64,000 nucleotides of DNA from Gordonia prachuapensis. Lineage in GTDB: Bacteria; Actinomycetota; Actinomycetes; Mycobacteriales; Mycobacteriaceae. Numbering within the stretch: the first letter of the stretch is position 1; each line of letters opens with the position of its first letter. The stretch covers positions 186,001-250,000 of the forward strand of contig NZ_JAZDUE010000005.1 in assembly GCF_036350515.1 (NCBI RefSeq), written 5' to 3'. The translations under genes were made by a program, and so were the position numbers. This document shows, in pieces, positions 34,087 to 45,564 of this stretch. The notes under the pieces are model-generated. The model was not told the DNA's origin. It saw only the letters and a program-made list of their open reading frames with translations, and did not search any database.

Positions 34087-35688
34087 TCAGCGTGAAGCGA
34101 GGAACCGGTCCATGGTGCGCTCCGCCATGGCCAGGATGGTCAGCGACGGATTGACGAGGCCGACCGCGCCCGGCGCGAACGAGCCGTCCACGACGTAGAG
34201 GTTGTCGTAGCCGCGAACCGCGCCGTCGGGGGTCGCGGCCTGGCCGACCACAACTCCACCGAGCGCGTGATACGTACTGCCCGAACCGAATCCGAATGCT
34301 CGGCTGTAGACAGGGACGCCGAACTGCGGATAGCCGTGCCGCGCCTCGGTCATGTGATGGAAATGGCCGGCGAAAGCCGTGGCACGCCGGTCGAGGACGC
34401 TCGTGCCCTCGGGGAACGGATAGTTCATCCGTGTTCCGCCCGTCGAGTGGTCGTAGTCGATGGTCCCGCGCTCGTCGGTATGCACCTGGATGAGGTGCGT
34501 CGTGGCGGCGCCGCCGAAAGGGGACGGCAGCGGACTGGCCTGATAGACGATCGCTGCCGGCCCGCCGGGCAGTCGATCCTCACGGATCCGCCCGTAGCCG
34601 GGCCCGCCCTGGATGGGTCCGTACGCATCGCGAAGCGGGGTTCGCAGGATGACGAAATCTCCGTTCACCCCGTACCCGTCCCCGATACGCGGCGAGAGGC
34701 GCGGGAGGTGTCCCTGCGCGCGGGCGCGGACCAGCAGCGAGGTCGTGTGGAACGAACCCGCCGCCATGAACAGGTAGTCCGCCTCCGCGGTGACGATCCG
34801 CAGCGTCCGTCGCTGGTCGTCGATGACCCGCGCGCGCACGACGAAGCCGGGTCGCCGACTGCGGGTGCGGATCTCGAACACCTCGTGCATCGGCCGGATG
34901 GACACGTTACCGGTGGCCTCGGCGGCCGGCAGGTAGTTGTGGTCGACCGATGTCTTGGCGCCGCTGTTCACGCCATACGACAAGTCGCCGACGCTGATCC
35001 CGGGCGGGGCGGCACCGGCGAGTTCGCGGCGGACGATGTCCCAGTCCACCGCGTAGTCGATGAATGTCGGTTCCACCCCGTAGCGGTCGACGGTGGTGAT
35101 CCAGGATCGGGCACCGACATAGTTCGGATGGGCGAGGATGTCCGGTGGCAACGGCGCCGCACGGATCATCCGCCGCGCCCGCGGGAAGTAGGTGGCCGCC
35201 AGCTCGTCGTAGTTCGTCCCAGCCGGGAAGACCAGGTCGAAGTCGGCCTTGTCCGGCTGCGCGGAGAAGGCGCCGAAGACCAGTGATCCGCCACCGACCC
35301 CGGCGCCGTACACGGCCTCGAGTCCGTTGCCCTGCACCTTCTCCAGCACGCCCGGATAGGGCTCGACCGGCACCTGGATGATGCCGGAGATGCCGGCCGT
35401 GGGACTGAACCAGGCGGCCCGCTTGTCCGGGCTCGTGAACGTGGCGAAAGTGTTGCCGTCCGGGCGGATCGGCCAGCGACGGCCCCGTTCGAAGACGATG
35501 GTGCGGATTCCGGCCTGACCGAGTCGGAGAGCTGCAACGGCACCACCGAATCCGCTGCCGACGACGATGGCCGAAGCGGACGGCGCGGCACTGCCGGGCG
35601 CGGAGACCGCGGCGATTGCGCCGAGCGCACCCACGCCCGCAGCACCCTGCAGCAAAGTCCTGCGGGTGATGTCTGTGCGTCCCGACAT
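34087..35688 (-). CDS. Second Tat-exported GMC oxidoreductase, cholesterol-oxidase-like
   Basis: This 533-residue protein is a close paralogue of its neighbour, with long shared stretches such as ERGRRWPIRPDG, GVGGGSL, TYHALGGVV and GLVNPSLTI. The Tat signal is ITRRTLLQG plus a hydrophobic segment ending GSAAP. FAD binding begins IVVGSGFGGAVAALRL. The start is taken as ATG 35688, with GTG 35700 an alternative four codons upstream. It lies 75 nt downstream of acnR in the same direction, so read-through from acn-acnR is possible. Substrate unknown; a sterol or other secondary alcohol is a guess from the family. Confidence 0.84.
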   Translation of the reverse strand: MSGRTDITRRTLLQGAAGVGALGAIAAVSAPGSAAPSASAIVVGSGFGGAVAALRLGQAGIRTIVFERGRRWPIRPDGNTFATFTSPDKRAAWFSPTAGISGIIQVPVEPYPGVLEKVQGNGLEAVYGAGVGGGSLVFGAFSAQPDKADFDLVFPAGTNYDELAATYFPRARRMIRAAPLPPDILAHPNYVGARSWITTVDRYGVEPTFIDYAVDWDIVRRELAGAAPPGISVGDLSYGVNSGAKTSVDHNYLPAAEATGNVSIRPMHEVFEIRTRSRRPGFVVRARVIDDQRRTLRIVTAEADYLFMAAGSFHTTSLLVRARAQGHLPRLSPRIGDGYGVNGDFVILRTPLRDAYGPIQGGPGYGRIREDRLPGGPAAIVYQASPLPSPFGGAATTHLIQVHTDERGTIDYDHSTGGTRMNYPFPEGTSVLDRRATAFAGHFHHMTEARHGYPQFGVPVYSRAFGFGSGSTYHALGGVVVGQAATPDGAVRGYDNLYVVDGSFAPGAVGLVNPSLTILAMAERTMDRFLASR

Positions 35689-35763
35689 CGCACGGTCCAC
35701 CCGCTCATCGTACGAGCGGACGACCTCTTCCGATAGGGGAGCGAAGCGCCTGGTGCGCGAAGA

Positions 35764-36330
35764 TCAGCGCTCGACGCGGACCGACTCCTCCACCAGGTCC
35801 AGGACCGCGTGCAGATCGTCGGTGGGTTGTCCCGACGCCAGCCGGGTGATCAGTCCATCGAGGACCAGGTCGAGGTACTTCACCAGGACGTCGGTGTCGA
35901 CATCGTCGCGGAGTCGGCCGGCTTGTCGGCCACGTTCGAGTCGCCGGAGGGTGGCCGCCTCGACGTCGGCGGAGTGCGCCAGCCACGCGGTCCGAAACGA
36001 GGTGTCGGTGCGCAGCTTGCGGGCGATCTCCAGACGGGTCCCGAGCCAGTCGAAATCCTGTGGGCGCGCGAGCATGTCACGCATGACCTGCACGAGGCCC
36101 TGCTCGGCGGCGACGTCGGCCATCCGCTCGGCATCTTCCTGGGCGAGCGCCAGGAACAGCGCTTCCTTGTCGCGGAAATGATGGAAGATCGCGCCCCTCG
36201 ACAGGCCCGTCGACTCCTCGATCCGCTTGACGGTCGCGCCGTCGTAGCCGTACTCGGCGAAGCAATGCCGCGCGCCGTCGAGAATCTCCCGACGACGCGC
36301 GGCCAGCCGGTCATCACTGACCTTGGGCAC
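35764..36330 (-). CDS. acnR: AcnR, TetR-family repressor of aconitase
   Basis: This 188-residue TetR protein has its HTH in the N-terminus (DGATVKRIEESTGLSRGAIFHHFRDKEAL, about residues 31-58). Length and position directly behind acn match AcnR of Corynebacterium glutamicum and Rv1474c. It should repress acn through the inverted repeat at 39348. A 34-nt gap separates it from acn, so the two are cotranscribed and the repressor level follows acn transcription. Confidence 0.9.
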   Translation of the reverse strand: MPKVSDDRLAARRREILDGARHCFAEYGYDGATVKRIEESTGLSRGAIFHHFRDKEALFLALAQEDAERMADVAAEQGLVQVMRDMLARPQDFDWLGTRLEIARKLRTDTSFRTAWLAHSADVEAATLRRLERGRQAGRLRDDVDTDVLVKYLDLVLDGLITRLASGQPTDDLHAVLDLVEESVRVER

Positions 36331-36364
36331 TGAGCGTGCTCCCTGTCTCGTCGAAGCTGGGGTG

Positions 36365-39181
<2,817 letters not shown>

Positions 39182-39582
39182 GTCTTGTCCACTCTCCTCA
39201 ACGTGCCGGCGGGCTGCGCCGGCCTGCTTCTCCGACGGGCTGCGTCGGTGGTTACAGCAACGTGTGATCTCGCTGCGATCGCTGTCACCGCCCGTGTGAT
39301 CGACCAGCGGGGGCGCTGTTCGCCGACCGGTGACGACACCCACGATATTAACAGTACGCACGTACTGTTAACAAACCGCCTGACGCATCGTGTTCATCCG
39401 GGCTGTGACACGGACCCGCGATTCTCCGGACTCGTCCATTCTGTCGTACGGTGCTGCAGGAGGTTTGCCGAGCTGCTGGTGTCAGTGTGAATTTAATGCT
39501 CGCGAAACCTCGCCGGTGACCCCGTGACACGCATCGCGACCCGTTGCCGGGAGTCGGTGCGGAATGATGTGAGGATGGCCAG
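39182..39582. other. acn leader and divergent promoter region
   Basis: This 401-nt region has no supported gene. It holds the acn ribosome site, a roughly 165-nt leader, the AcnR operator at 39348-39371, and then about 210 nt serving the divergent membrane-protein gene. I see no riboswitch fold or further long palindrome. Confidence 0.6.
39348..39371. promoter_or_regulatory. AcnR operator
   Basis: TTAACAGTACG and CGTACTGTTAA form a perfect 11-bp inverted repeat around CA. The inner part matches the corynebacterial AcnR site CAGNACnnncGTACTG at every fixed base. Confidence 0.82.
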
Positions 39583-40209
39583 ATGAGTCCGGGTGCGACG
39601 ACACAGCAGGTGCTGGCCCTTCCCTCGATGGGACTGCCGTTGCCGTCGCTCATCCCGGAGGACATCGACATGCCGGCGATACTCGCCGATGTCCGCGACG
39701 ACGGTGTCGCCGCGCCCGCCGGCCAGGTCGAGGGCCTTCGTGCGGTGGTCGCCGACGCCGAGGCGGACGGCCACGAGGTCAGCTTCGTGGTGATCGAGCG
39801 GCCGATCAAGTTCGAGTACTACCGCGACATCGCGACCGAGGTGCAGTCCGAGGTCGGCGGCACCGTGATCGTGCTCGGACCCCAATCCGTGGGCAGCTCC
39901 TCCCCGTACTTCAGTCGGGTCCAGCAGGAAGAGGCCACCGACAACCTCACGCTCACCAACCCGCCGCTGGCCGCCCGGCAGATGTGGGACCAGATGAACG
40001 AGCCGTCGCTGAACTGGACCGTCATCAGCCTCGCGCTGATCGTCGTGGTCGTCGTGGGTGCGGCTCTGGCCCGGTTGCGATCGACCCGCCGGTCGCGCTC
40101 GGGCGACCGCGCGGACACGCCGGACGCCGGGTCGTCGGCGCCGGGATCTGCCGCCGGGACGTCTGCCGCCGGTTCGGGGACGACCGACCTCTCGCGCGAC
40201 CTCCCGTAG
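39583..40209 (+). CDS. Rv1476-like single-pass membrane protein
   Basis: This 208-residue protein has an N-terminal soluble domain (about 1-140), one membrane helix (WTVISLALIVVVVVGAALARL, about 146-166) and a short Ser/Gly/Ala-rich tail. The soluble part resembles the Rv1476 family found beside ripA across Mycobacteriales, where its job is not settled. It lies divergent from acn and 364 nt before the peptidoglycan hydrolase gene. Confidence 0.8.
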   Translation: MSPGATTQQVLALPSMGLPLPSLIPEDIDMPAILADVRDDGVAAPAGQVEGLRAVVADAEADGHEVSFVVIERPIKFEYYRDIATEVQSEVGGTVIVLGPQSVGSSSPYFSRVQQEEATDNLTLTNPPLAARQMWDQMNEPSLNWTVISLALIVVVVVGAALARLRSTRRSRSGDRADTPDAGSSAPGSAAGTSAAGSGTTDLSRDLP

Positions 40210-40573
40210 GGTCGTCGCCGCATCGTCGGCGGCGGCCTCCGGACGCAGATACACGGAGCGCGGCGCCCCGCCGGATGTGGCGCGCCCGAGATTCGCCTTC
40301 GTTGCGAATTCGAGACCTTGATCCCGCTGTTGCCTTTCGTCCAGTTCACGGCATTTTGCCTGGTAATCACGCCAATGTAATTCGTGACTACTGATTTCCG
40401 ATGTGTTCGATGTGACGTACGGTTCTGTTGTCGCGTGTGGTGTCCAAGTGATGGAGGGCACCACAAGTGATGCATGGTGCAGTCGCGAATTGGGGTCTCG
40501 GGGGTTCGGACGGCACCGACACCGTCACGGTGCGGACGTGGCGGGGCACGCCGCGAACGACGAGGGAGAACTG
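40210..40573. other. Long untranslated region upstream of the NlpC/P60 gene
   Basis: No gene is supported here. The stretch 40300-40400 is noticeably more A/T-rich than its surroundings and is a likely promoter region. A short hairpin (GTGGTGTCC near 40438 against GGGCACCAC ending 40465) is possible. I looked for the conserved blocks of a c-di-AMP (ydaO) riboswitch, found before some actinobacterial wall-hydrolase genes, and did not see them. Confidence 0.5.
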
Positions 40574-42082
40574 GTGAGGCGAGCTACGGTCGGAGCGGGT
40601 CGCGGAAATCTGCGATCCCGGCTCTGTGCGCTCTTGGTCATCGGCGTCCTGGGGGCGGTGGGCGTGGGACAGGCCCAGGCGGCCCCGAAGAACGGACAGC
40701 CCTCGCGCGTGTCGGGTCTGATCAATCAGATCGCGGAGGCGAACCAGAACATCGCGGACCTCGACAGTGCGGTCGCGGTCCGGCAGGAGAACGTCAACCG
40801 GGCCCTCGTCGACTACCAGAACTCGGTGGCCGCTGAGCAACTCGCCACCGTCGCGGCCAAGTCGGCCAAGCGCTCGCTGTCCGAGGCCCGACGCAAGGTC
40901 GCCCAGGCCCAGGAGGAGTTCGACACCTTCGCCCGCGACGTCTACCGGCAGGGCAGCGCGCGCAGCTCGATGGCGGAGTACGTGTCCTCCGACGACCCCG
41001 GCTCCGTGCTCGACCGCATGACGGTCATCGACCGACTCGGCAAACAACAGCGCGACACCATCGAGCGTCTCACCGTCGCCCGTAATCAGCAGGCCAATCG
41101 TGTCGCCGCCGTCCAGGCGACGCAGCGGCAGGCGGCCTTCGCCACCCAGAGCGCCGCGACCCGCAAGGACGACGCGCTGGCCGCGGTCGCGCAGGCACGG
41201 TCCGCGGTGGCATCGGAGCAGGAGCGTCGTTCCTCCCTGATCCAGAAGCGCGACAAGGTGCAGGCCTCGTTGGACAAGCTGCGCGGCGTCGTACCCAAAC
41301 GTCAGGCCGAGGGGCCGTCGGCGGGGGAGCTGCTCGCGAACCTGTTCCCGGACTCGTCCGGGGTACCTGCCGCGCCCCCGGGCACCGCGCCGGGCGCCGG
41401 CGGGGACAATCAGGCGCTCGCCGTGGCGGCGCAGGCGGCGGCGAAGCTCGCACTCGACGTCGGACAGCAGGTCCTCGCCGGTCTCGTCGGTCAGCAGCAA
41501 CTGCCCCATTCCGAACTGCTCGACGAACTCGGTGTCGGGGGCACCGACATGACCGGCAGCGGCCCCGATTCGCTGAGTTCGGCGATCGGCAGTGGCAGTC
41601 TCGGGTCGTTGTTCGGCAGTTCCGGCGGTGGTGGCGGCATGGTCCGCCCCGGCCTGCGGGGGCCGCAGGCCGTGGAGATCGTGGTCAATCGGGCGCTGTC
41701 GCAGCTGAACGTGCCCTACGCCTGGGGAGGCGGTGACGCGAACGGCCCGACCCGCGGCATCCGCGACGGCGGTGTCGCCGACAGCCACGGTGACTACAAC
41801 AAGATCGGTTACGACTGCTCGGGGCTGATGATCTACGCGTTCGCGGGGGTCGGCATCGAACTGCCGCACTACACCGGCTATCAGTACACGTCGGGGCCAC
41901 AGTTCCCGCTGTCGCAGATGCGTCGTGGGGACATGATCTTCTACGGTCCGAACGCCAGTCAGCATGTCGCGCTGTACCTCGGTGACAACAAGATGATCGA
42001 GGCCCCGCAATCGGGAGACGTGGTCAAGGTGTCGCCGTTGCGGACCGCTGGCGCGATGCCCAACGTCGTTCGTCTGCTCTGA
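40574..42082 (+). CDS. ripA: NlpC/P60 peptidoglycan endopeptidase (RipA-like)
   Basis: This 502-residue secreted protein has a signal peptide (LLVIGVLGAVGVGQAQA), a long coiled coil (about 50-245), a low-complexity Gly/Ser linker, and a C-terminal NlpC/P60 domain with C415 (YDCSGLMIYAF) and H464 (SQHVALYLG). RipA cuts the D-Glu-mDAP bond and is needed for daughter-cell separation; the coiled coil keeps it inactive. The GTG at 40574 follows GAGGGAG and places the signal peptide properly. M. tuberculosis has ripB next; here it is absent. Confidence 0.92.
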   Translation: MRRATVGAGRGNLRSRLCALLVIGVLGAVGVGQAQAAPKNGQPSRVSGLINQIAEANQNIADLDSAVAVRQENVNRALVDYQNSVAAEQLATVAAKSAKRSLSEARRKVAQAQEEFDTFARDVYRQGSARSSMAEYVSSDDPGSVLDRMTVIDRLGKQQRDTIERLTVARNQQANRVAAVQATQRQAAFATQSAATRKDDALAAVAQARSAVASEQERRSSLIQKRDKVQASLDKLRGVVPKRQAEGPSAGELLANLFPDSSGVPAAPPGTAPGAGGDNQALAVAAQAAAKLALDVGQQVLAGLVGQQQLPHSELLDELGVGGTDMTGSGPDSLSSAIGSGSLGSLFGSSGGGGGMVRPGLRGPQAVEIVVNRALSQLNVPYAWGGGDANGPTRGIRDGGVADSHGDYNKIGYDCSGLMIYAFAGVGIELPHYTGYQYTSGPQFPLSQMRRGDMIFYGPNASQHVALYLGDNKMIEAPQSGDVVKVSPLRTAGAMPNVVRLL

Positions 42083-42399
42083 TCGGGTCGCCCATGTCGG
42101 GGCCACGTCGCAGGCCGCGCGGTTCTGCTCGGTGCGCGGTTCGGCTCTGGTCACGCGGGCCGGTTCGGGTCACGCGGGTTGTCGACGGCCAGCGTCAACC
42201 GAGTCGAGCTGCGTGACCGTAGACGACCCGCGTTACCCGAAATAGTGTGGGCACCTACCGGCCACGTCGCGGTTCGCAACGCGGGACCCTTCTTGGCCGC
42301 TTTTCAGAGAACGCGACTACGCTGGCAGCGACAGGCCGCCCAGACACCGCTGACGCACAACCGACCTGCGCAGCACGTCGACGGAACAGGAGCACCCGC
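42083..42399. other. Intergenic region upstream of moxR
   Basis: These 317 nt hold no supported gene. GGTCACGCGGG occurs twice (42149-42159 and 42168-42178), 19 nt apart. A TACGCT hexamer near 42314 could be a -10 box for moxR. No terminator hairpin was clear after ripA. Confidence 0.45.
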
Positions 42400-43593
42400 T
42401 TGACCTCTTCGCATCCCCCGGCCGAATCCGCGGGCGGAGCCGGCCCAGACGGATCGGTCATGTTGTCCGACAGTGACGTCAAACTGCTCGAGCGGGCGAT
42501 CTACGAGGTCAAACGGGTCATCGTCGGGCAGGATCAGCTCGTCGAACGCATCCTCGTCGGTCTGCTCGCCCGTGGGCACATCCTGCTCGAGGGTGTCCCG
42601 GGTGTGGCGAAGACGCTGGCGGTGGAGACCTTCGCGACGGTCGTCGGGGGTTCGTTCTCCCGTGTTCAGTTCACCCCGGACCTTGTCCCGACCGACCTCA
42701 TCGGCACGCGCATCTACCGCCAGGGCAAGGAGGAGTTCGACACCGAGCTCGGTCCGGTGGTCGCGAACTTCCTGCTCGCCGACGAGATCAACCGTGCCCC
42801 GGCGAAGGTGCAGTCCGCGCTGCTCGAGGTGATGGCCGAGCGTCACGTCTCGATCGGTGGCACCACCTACCCGATGCCGGAACCGTTCCTGGTCATGGCC
42901 ACCCAGAACCCGATCGAGAACGAAGGCGTGTATCCGCTGCCGGAGGCGCAGCGTGACCGGTTCCTGTTCAAGGTGCTCGTCGACTACCCGTCGGTCGAGG
43001 AGGAGCGCGAGATCGTCTACCGGATGGGTAACGTACCGCCGTCGGCGACCCCGGTGCTCGACCCGGAGACGATGATCCGACTGCAGCGCACCGCGGCCAA
43101 TGTCTTCGTCCACCACGCGTTGGTCGACTATGTCGTCCGCGTCATCAACGCGACCCGTCGTCCCGCCGAACTCGGCATGTCCGACGTCGCCGCATGGCTG
43201 TCCTATGGGGCGTCGCCTCGCGCGACCCTCGGCATCGTCGCGGCCGCGCGGGCGCTGGCGCTCGTCCGGGGACGCGACTACGTGATCCCACAGGACGTCG
43301 TCGAGATCATCCCGGACGTGCTTCGTCATCGTCTCGTCCTGAGCTACGACGCGCTCGCCGACGAGGTCGACGCCGATCAGGTGATCACCCGGGTGCTGCA
43401 GACCGTGGGCCTGCCGCAGGTCGGGGCGCAGCCGGTCGCGGCGGGCGGACACCCCGGTGCGGCCCCCGGTCAGCCTCAGCCGAATGTGCAGGCGCCGCAA
43501 CAGTATCCGGGTCAGAACGGCGCCCCGGTGAACCAGACCCAGGTGAACCAGACGACGGCGAATCAGACGACACCTCGGTATGCCGGCCAATAA
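42400..43593 (+). CDS. moxR: MoxR-family AAA+ ATPase
   Basis: This 397-residue MoxR ATPase has Walker A GVPGVAKT, Walker B LLADEINRAP and sensor 1 MATQNPIE. MoxR proteins act as chaperones for neighbouring VWA proteins. The C-terminal 60 residues are Gln/Pro/Asn-rich (VNQTQVNQTTANQTT) and probably disordered. TTG 42400 is chosen as start because ACAGGAG lies about 7 nt before it; ATG 42460 is an alternative. It overlaps the DUF58 gene by 14 nt. Confidence 0.93.
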   Translation: MTSSHPPAESAGGAGPDGSVMLSDSDVKLLERAIYEVKRVIVGQDQLVERILVGLLARGHILLEGVPGVAKTLAVETFATVVGGSFSRVQFTPDLVPTDLIGTRIYRQGKEEFDTELGPVVANFLLADEINRAPAKVQSALLEVMAERHVSIGGTTYPMPEPFLVMATQNPIENEGVYPLPEAQRDRFLFKVLVDYPSVEEEREIVYRMGNVPPSATPVLDPETMIRLQRTAANVFVHHALVDYVVRVINATRRPAELGMSDVAAWLSYGASPRATLGIVAAARALALVRGRDYVIPQDVVEIIPDVLRHRLVLSYDALADEVDADQVITRVLQTVGLPQVGAQPVAAGGHPGAAPGQPQPNVQAPQQYPGQNGAPVNQTQVNQTTANQTTPRYAGQ

Positions 43594-44518
43594 GGATCTG
43601 CCGTCGCTGGGCGCAGGGCTGCTCTCCGAGCCACAGCTCACGGCGGCGTTGAAGACGCTGGAGCTGACCGTGCGTCGCAAGCTCGACGGCGTCCTGCAGG
43701 GTGAGCACCTCGGACTGATCCCCGGACCCGGGTCCGAGCCGGGGGAGGCACGTGCCTATCAGCCCGGCGACGACATCCGACGGATGGAGTGGTCGGTCAC
43801 CGCGCGCACCACACAGCCACACGTCCGGCAGATGATCGCCGACCGCGAACTGGAGACCTGGCTCGTCGTGGACGCGTCGGCGAGCCTCGACTTCGGCACC
43901 GTCGATTGCACGAAGCGTGACCTGGCGGTGGCGGCCGCGGCCGCGCTCGTTCATCTCACCTCGGGCGGGGGAAACCGGCACGGCGCCATCGTGGTCACCG
44001 GCGACCGACTGGTTCGTGTGCCGGCTCGTGGCGGTCGCGCCCACGCCCAGAATCTCCTCAAGGCGATCGCCACCACCGCTCGGTCCTCGACCGGCGTTCG
44101 GGGAGATCTTCATGCGGGCATCGAGGCACTGCGCCGACCTCAGCGCAGGCGCGGATTGGCCGTGGTGATCAGCGACTTCCTCGGTCCGATCGACTGGGAA
44201 CGGTCGTTGCGCGCGATCGGCGCCCACCATGAACTGCTCGCGGTGGAGGTACTCGATCCGCGTGACCTCACGCTGCCCGATGTCGGTGAGGTGAGTCTCG
44301 CCGACGCGGAATCCGGTGAAGTACGCGACATCACCATCACTCCCGCGGTCCGGCGCGACTTCGCTGCCGCGGCGCGGGACCATCAGGCGAAGGTGCATCG
44401 GACCATTCGCAGTTGCGGTGGCCCGGTGCTGGGTCTGCGCACCGATCGGGACTGGATCACCGACACCGTCAAGTTCGTCGCGCAGCGTCGGCGCGGCCTG
44501 GCCGCCGGGGTCGGGTGA
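43580..44518 (+). CDS. DUF58 protein of the MoxR operon
   Basis: This 312-residue protein contains the DUF58 core ARAYQPGDDIRRMEWSVTART followed by a degenerate VWA-like fold (WLVVDASASLDFG). DUF58 proteins accompany MoxR and membrane VWA proteins, and are thought to take part in a metal-dependent chaperone complex. It corresponds to Rv1480. It has no membrane segment. The gene overlaps moxR and is followed 7 nt later by the VWA gene. Confidence 0.9.
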   Translation: MPANKDLPSLGAGLLSEPQLTAALKTLELTVRRKLDGVLQGEHLGLIPGPGSEPGEARAYQPGDDIRRMEWSVTARTTQPHVRQMIADRELETWLVVDASASLDFGTVDCTKRDLAVAAAAALVHLTSGGGNRHGAIVVTGDRLVRVPARGGRAHAQNLLKAIATTARSSTGVRGDLHAGIEALRRPQRRRGLAVVISDFLGPIDWERSLRAIGAHHELLAVEVLDPRDLTLPDVGEVSLADAESGEVRDITITPAVRRDFAAAARDHQAKVHRTIRSCGGPVLGLRTDRDWITDTVKFVAQRRRGLAAGVG

Positions 44519-44525
44519 GCGGCGA

Positions 44526-45500
44526 GTGTCATTCCTCGCGAGCCCATGGTGGCTCCTGCTGCTCCTGGTCGTGGCCGGCCTGGCCGCCGCCTACATCTAC
44601 GTCCAGCGTCTGCGACGCAAGCGGGCGCTCAGGTTCGCCAACCTCGACCTGCTGAACCGGGTTGCGCCGGAACAGCGCAACCGCTTGCGGCACGTACCCA
44701 TCGCGTTGCTGTTGGTGTCGTTGATCCTGCTGGTCGTAGCCGTCGCGGCGCCCCAGGCCGATCGGCGGGTGCCACGGAACAAGGCGACGGTGATCCTGGT
44801 GATGGACGTCTCGCGGTCGATGAACGCCACCGACGTCGCGCCGTCGCGGATCCGCGCCGCACAGGACGCCGCGCGGACGTTCGCCGACGAGCTCACCGAC
44901 GGCATCAACCTCGGGTTGATCTCGTACGCCGGTACCGCCTCGACGCTGGTGTCGCCGACACCCGACCACAACGCGACGAAGGCGGCCGTCGACAAGCTAC
45001 GACTCGACGACAAGACCGCCACCGGTGAGGGGATCTTCGCGGCGATCCAACAGATCCAGACACTCAACGCCGTGCTGGGCGGCGACGCGGCGGCACCGCC
45101 GGCCCGGATCGTGCTGCTCTCCGACGGCAAGGAGACGGTGCCCGACGACCCCGACGACCCGCGCGGGGCATTCACCGCGGCCCGGAAGGCGAGCGAGGAG
45201 AAGATTCCGATCTCGACGATCTCGTTCGGCACGATGAACGGGACCGTCGACCTCGAGGGTGACCAGGTGCCCGTCCCGGTCGACGACGAATCGCTGCGCA
45301 AGATCGCCAATCTGTCCAGTGGGCAGTTCTTCACCGCGGCCAGCCTCGACGAACTCAACCGGGTCTACGAGACGCTGCAGCAGCAGATCGGGTACGAAAC
45401 GCGTCGCGGCGACAACTCCCGTCCATGGCTGATCGCCGGTACGTTGTTGGCGCTGCTCTCGGCCTTCGCCGCACTGGCCATCAACCGACGCCTGCCCTGA
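44526..45500 (+). CDS. Membrane-anchored VWA-domain protein
   Basis: This 324-residue BatA-like protein has two N-terminal helices (WWLLLLLVVAGLAAAYIYV and IALLLVSLILLVVAVAA), a VWA domain with a complete MIDAS motif (DVSRS, about residues 95-99) and a C-terminal helix (WLIAGTLLALLSAFAALAI). It corresponds to Rv1481 and is the membrane partner of MoxR and DUF58. The GTG at 44526 places the first helix at the N-terminus. Confidence 0.9.
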   Translation: MSFLASPWWLLLLLVVAGLAAAYIYVQRLRRKRALRFANLDLLNRVAPEQRNRLRHVPIALLLVSLILLVVAVAAPQADRRVPRNKATVILVMDVSRSMNATDVAPSRIRAAQDAARTFADELTDGINLGLISYAGTASTLVSPTPDHNATKAAVDKLRLDDKTATGEGIFAAIQQIQTLNAVLGGDAAAPPARIVLLSDGKETVPDDPDDPRGAFTAARKASEEKIPISTISFGTMNGTVDLEGDQVPVPVDDESLRKIANLSSGQFFTAASLDELNRVYETLQQQIGYETRRGDNSRPWLIAGTLLALLSAFAALAINRRLP

Positions 45501-45564
45501 GCGAACCGTGGCGCGAGCAGCCCACCAGAGGACCGGATTCCGACGAACGGATAAGTTGACCACC

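Noticed and set aside
40438..40465. Hairpin GTGGTGTCC / GGGCACCAC in the ripA leader
   Set aside because: Only 8 of 9 pairs and no other supporting feature; not distinguishable from chance in high-GC DNA.
40210..40573. Possible c-di-AMP (ydaO) riboswitch before the NlpC/P60 gene
   Set aside because: Such riboswitches precede some actinobacterial wall-hydrolase genes, but I could not find the conserved sequence blocks here.
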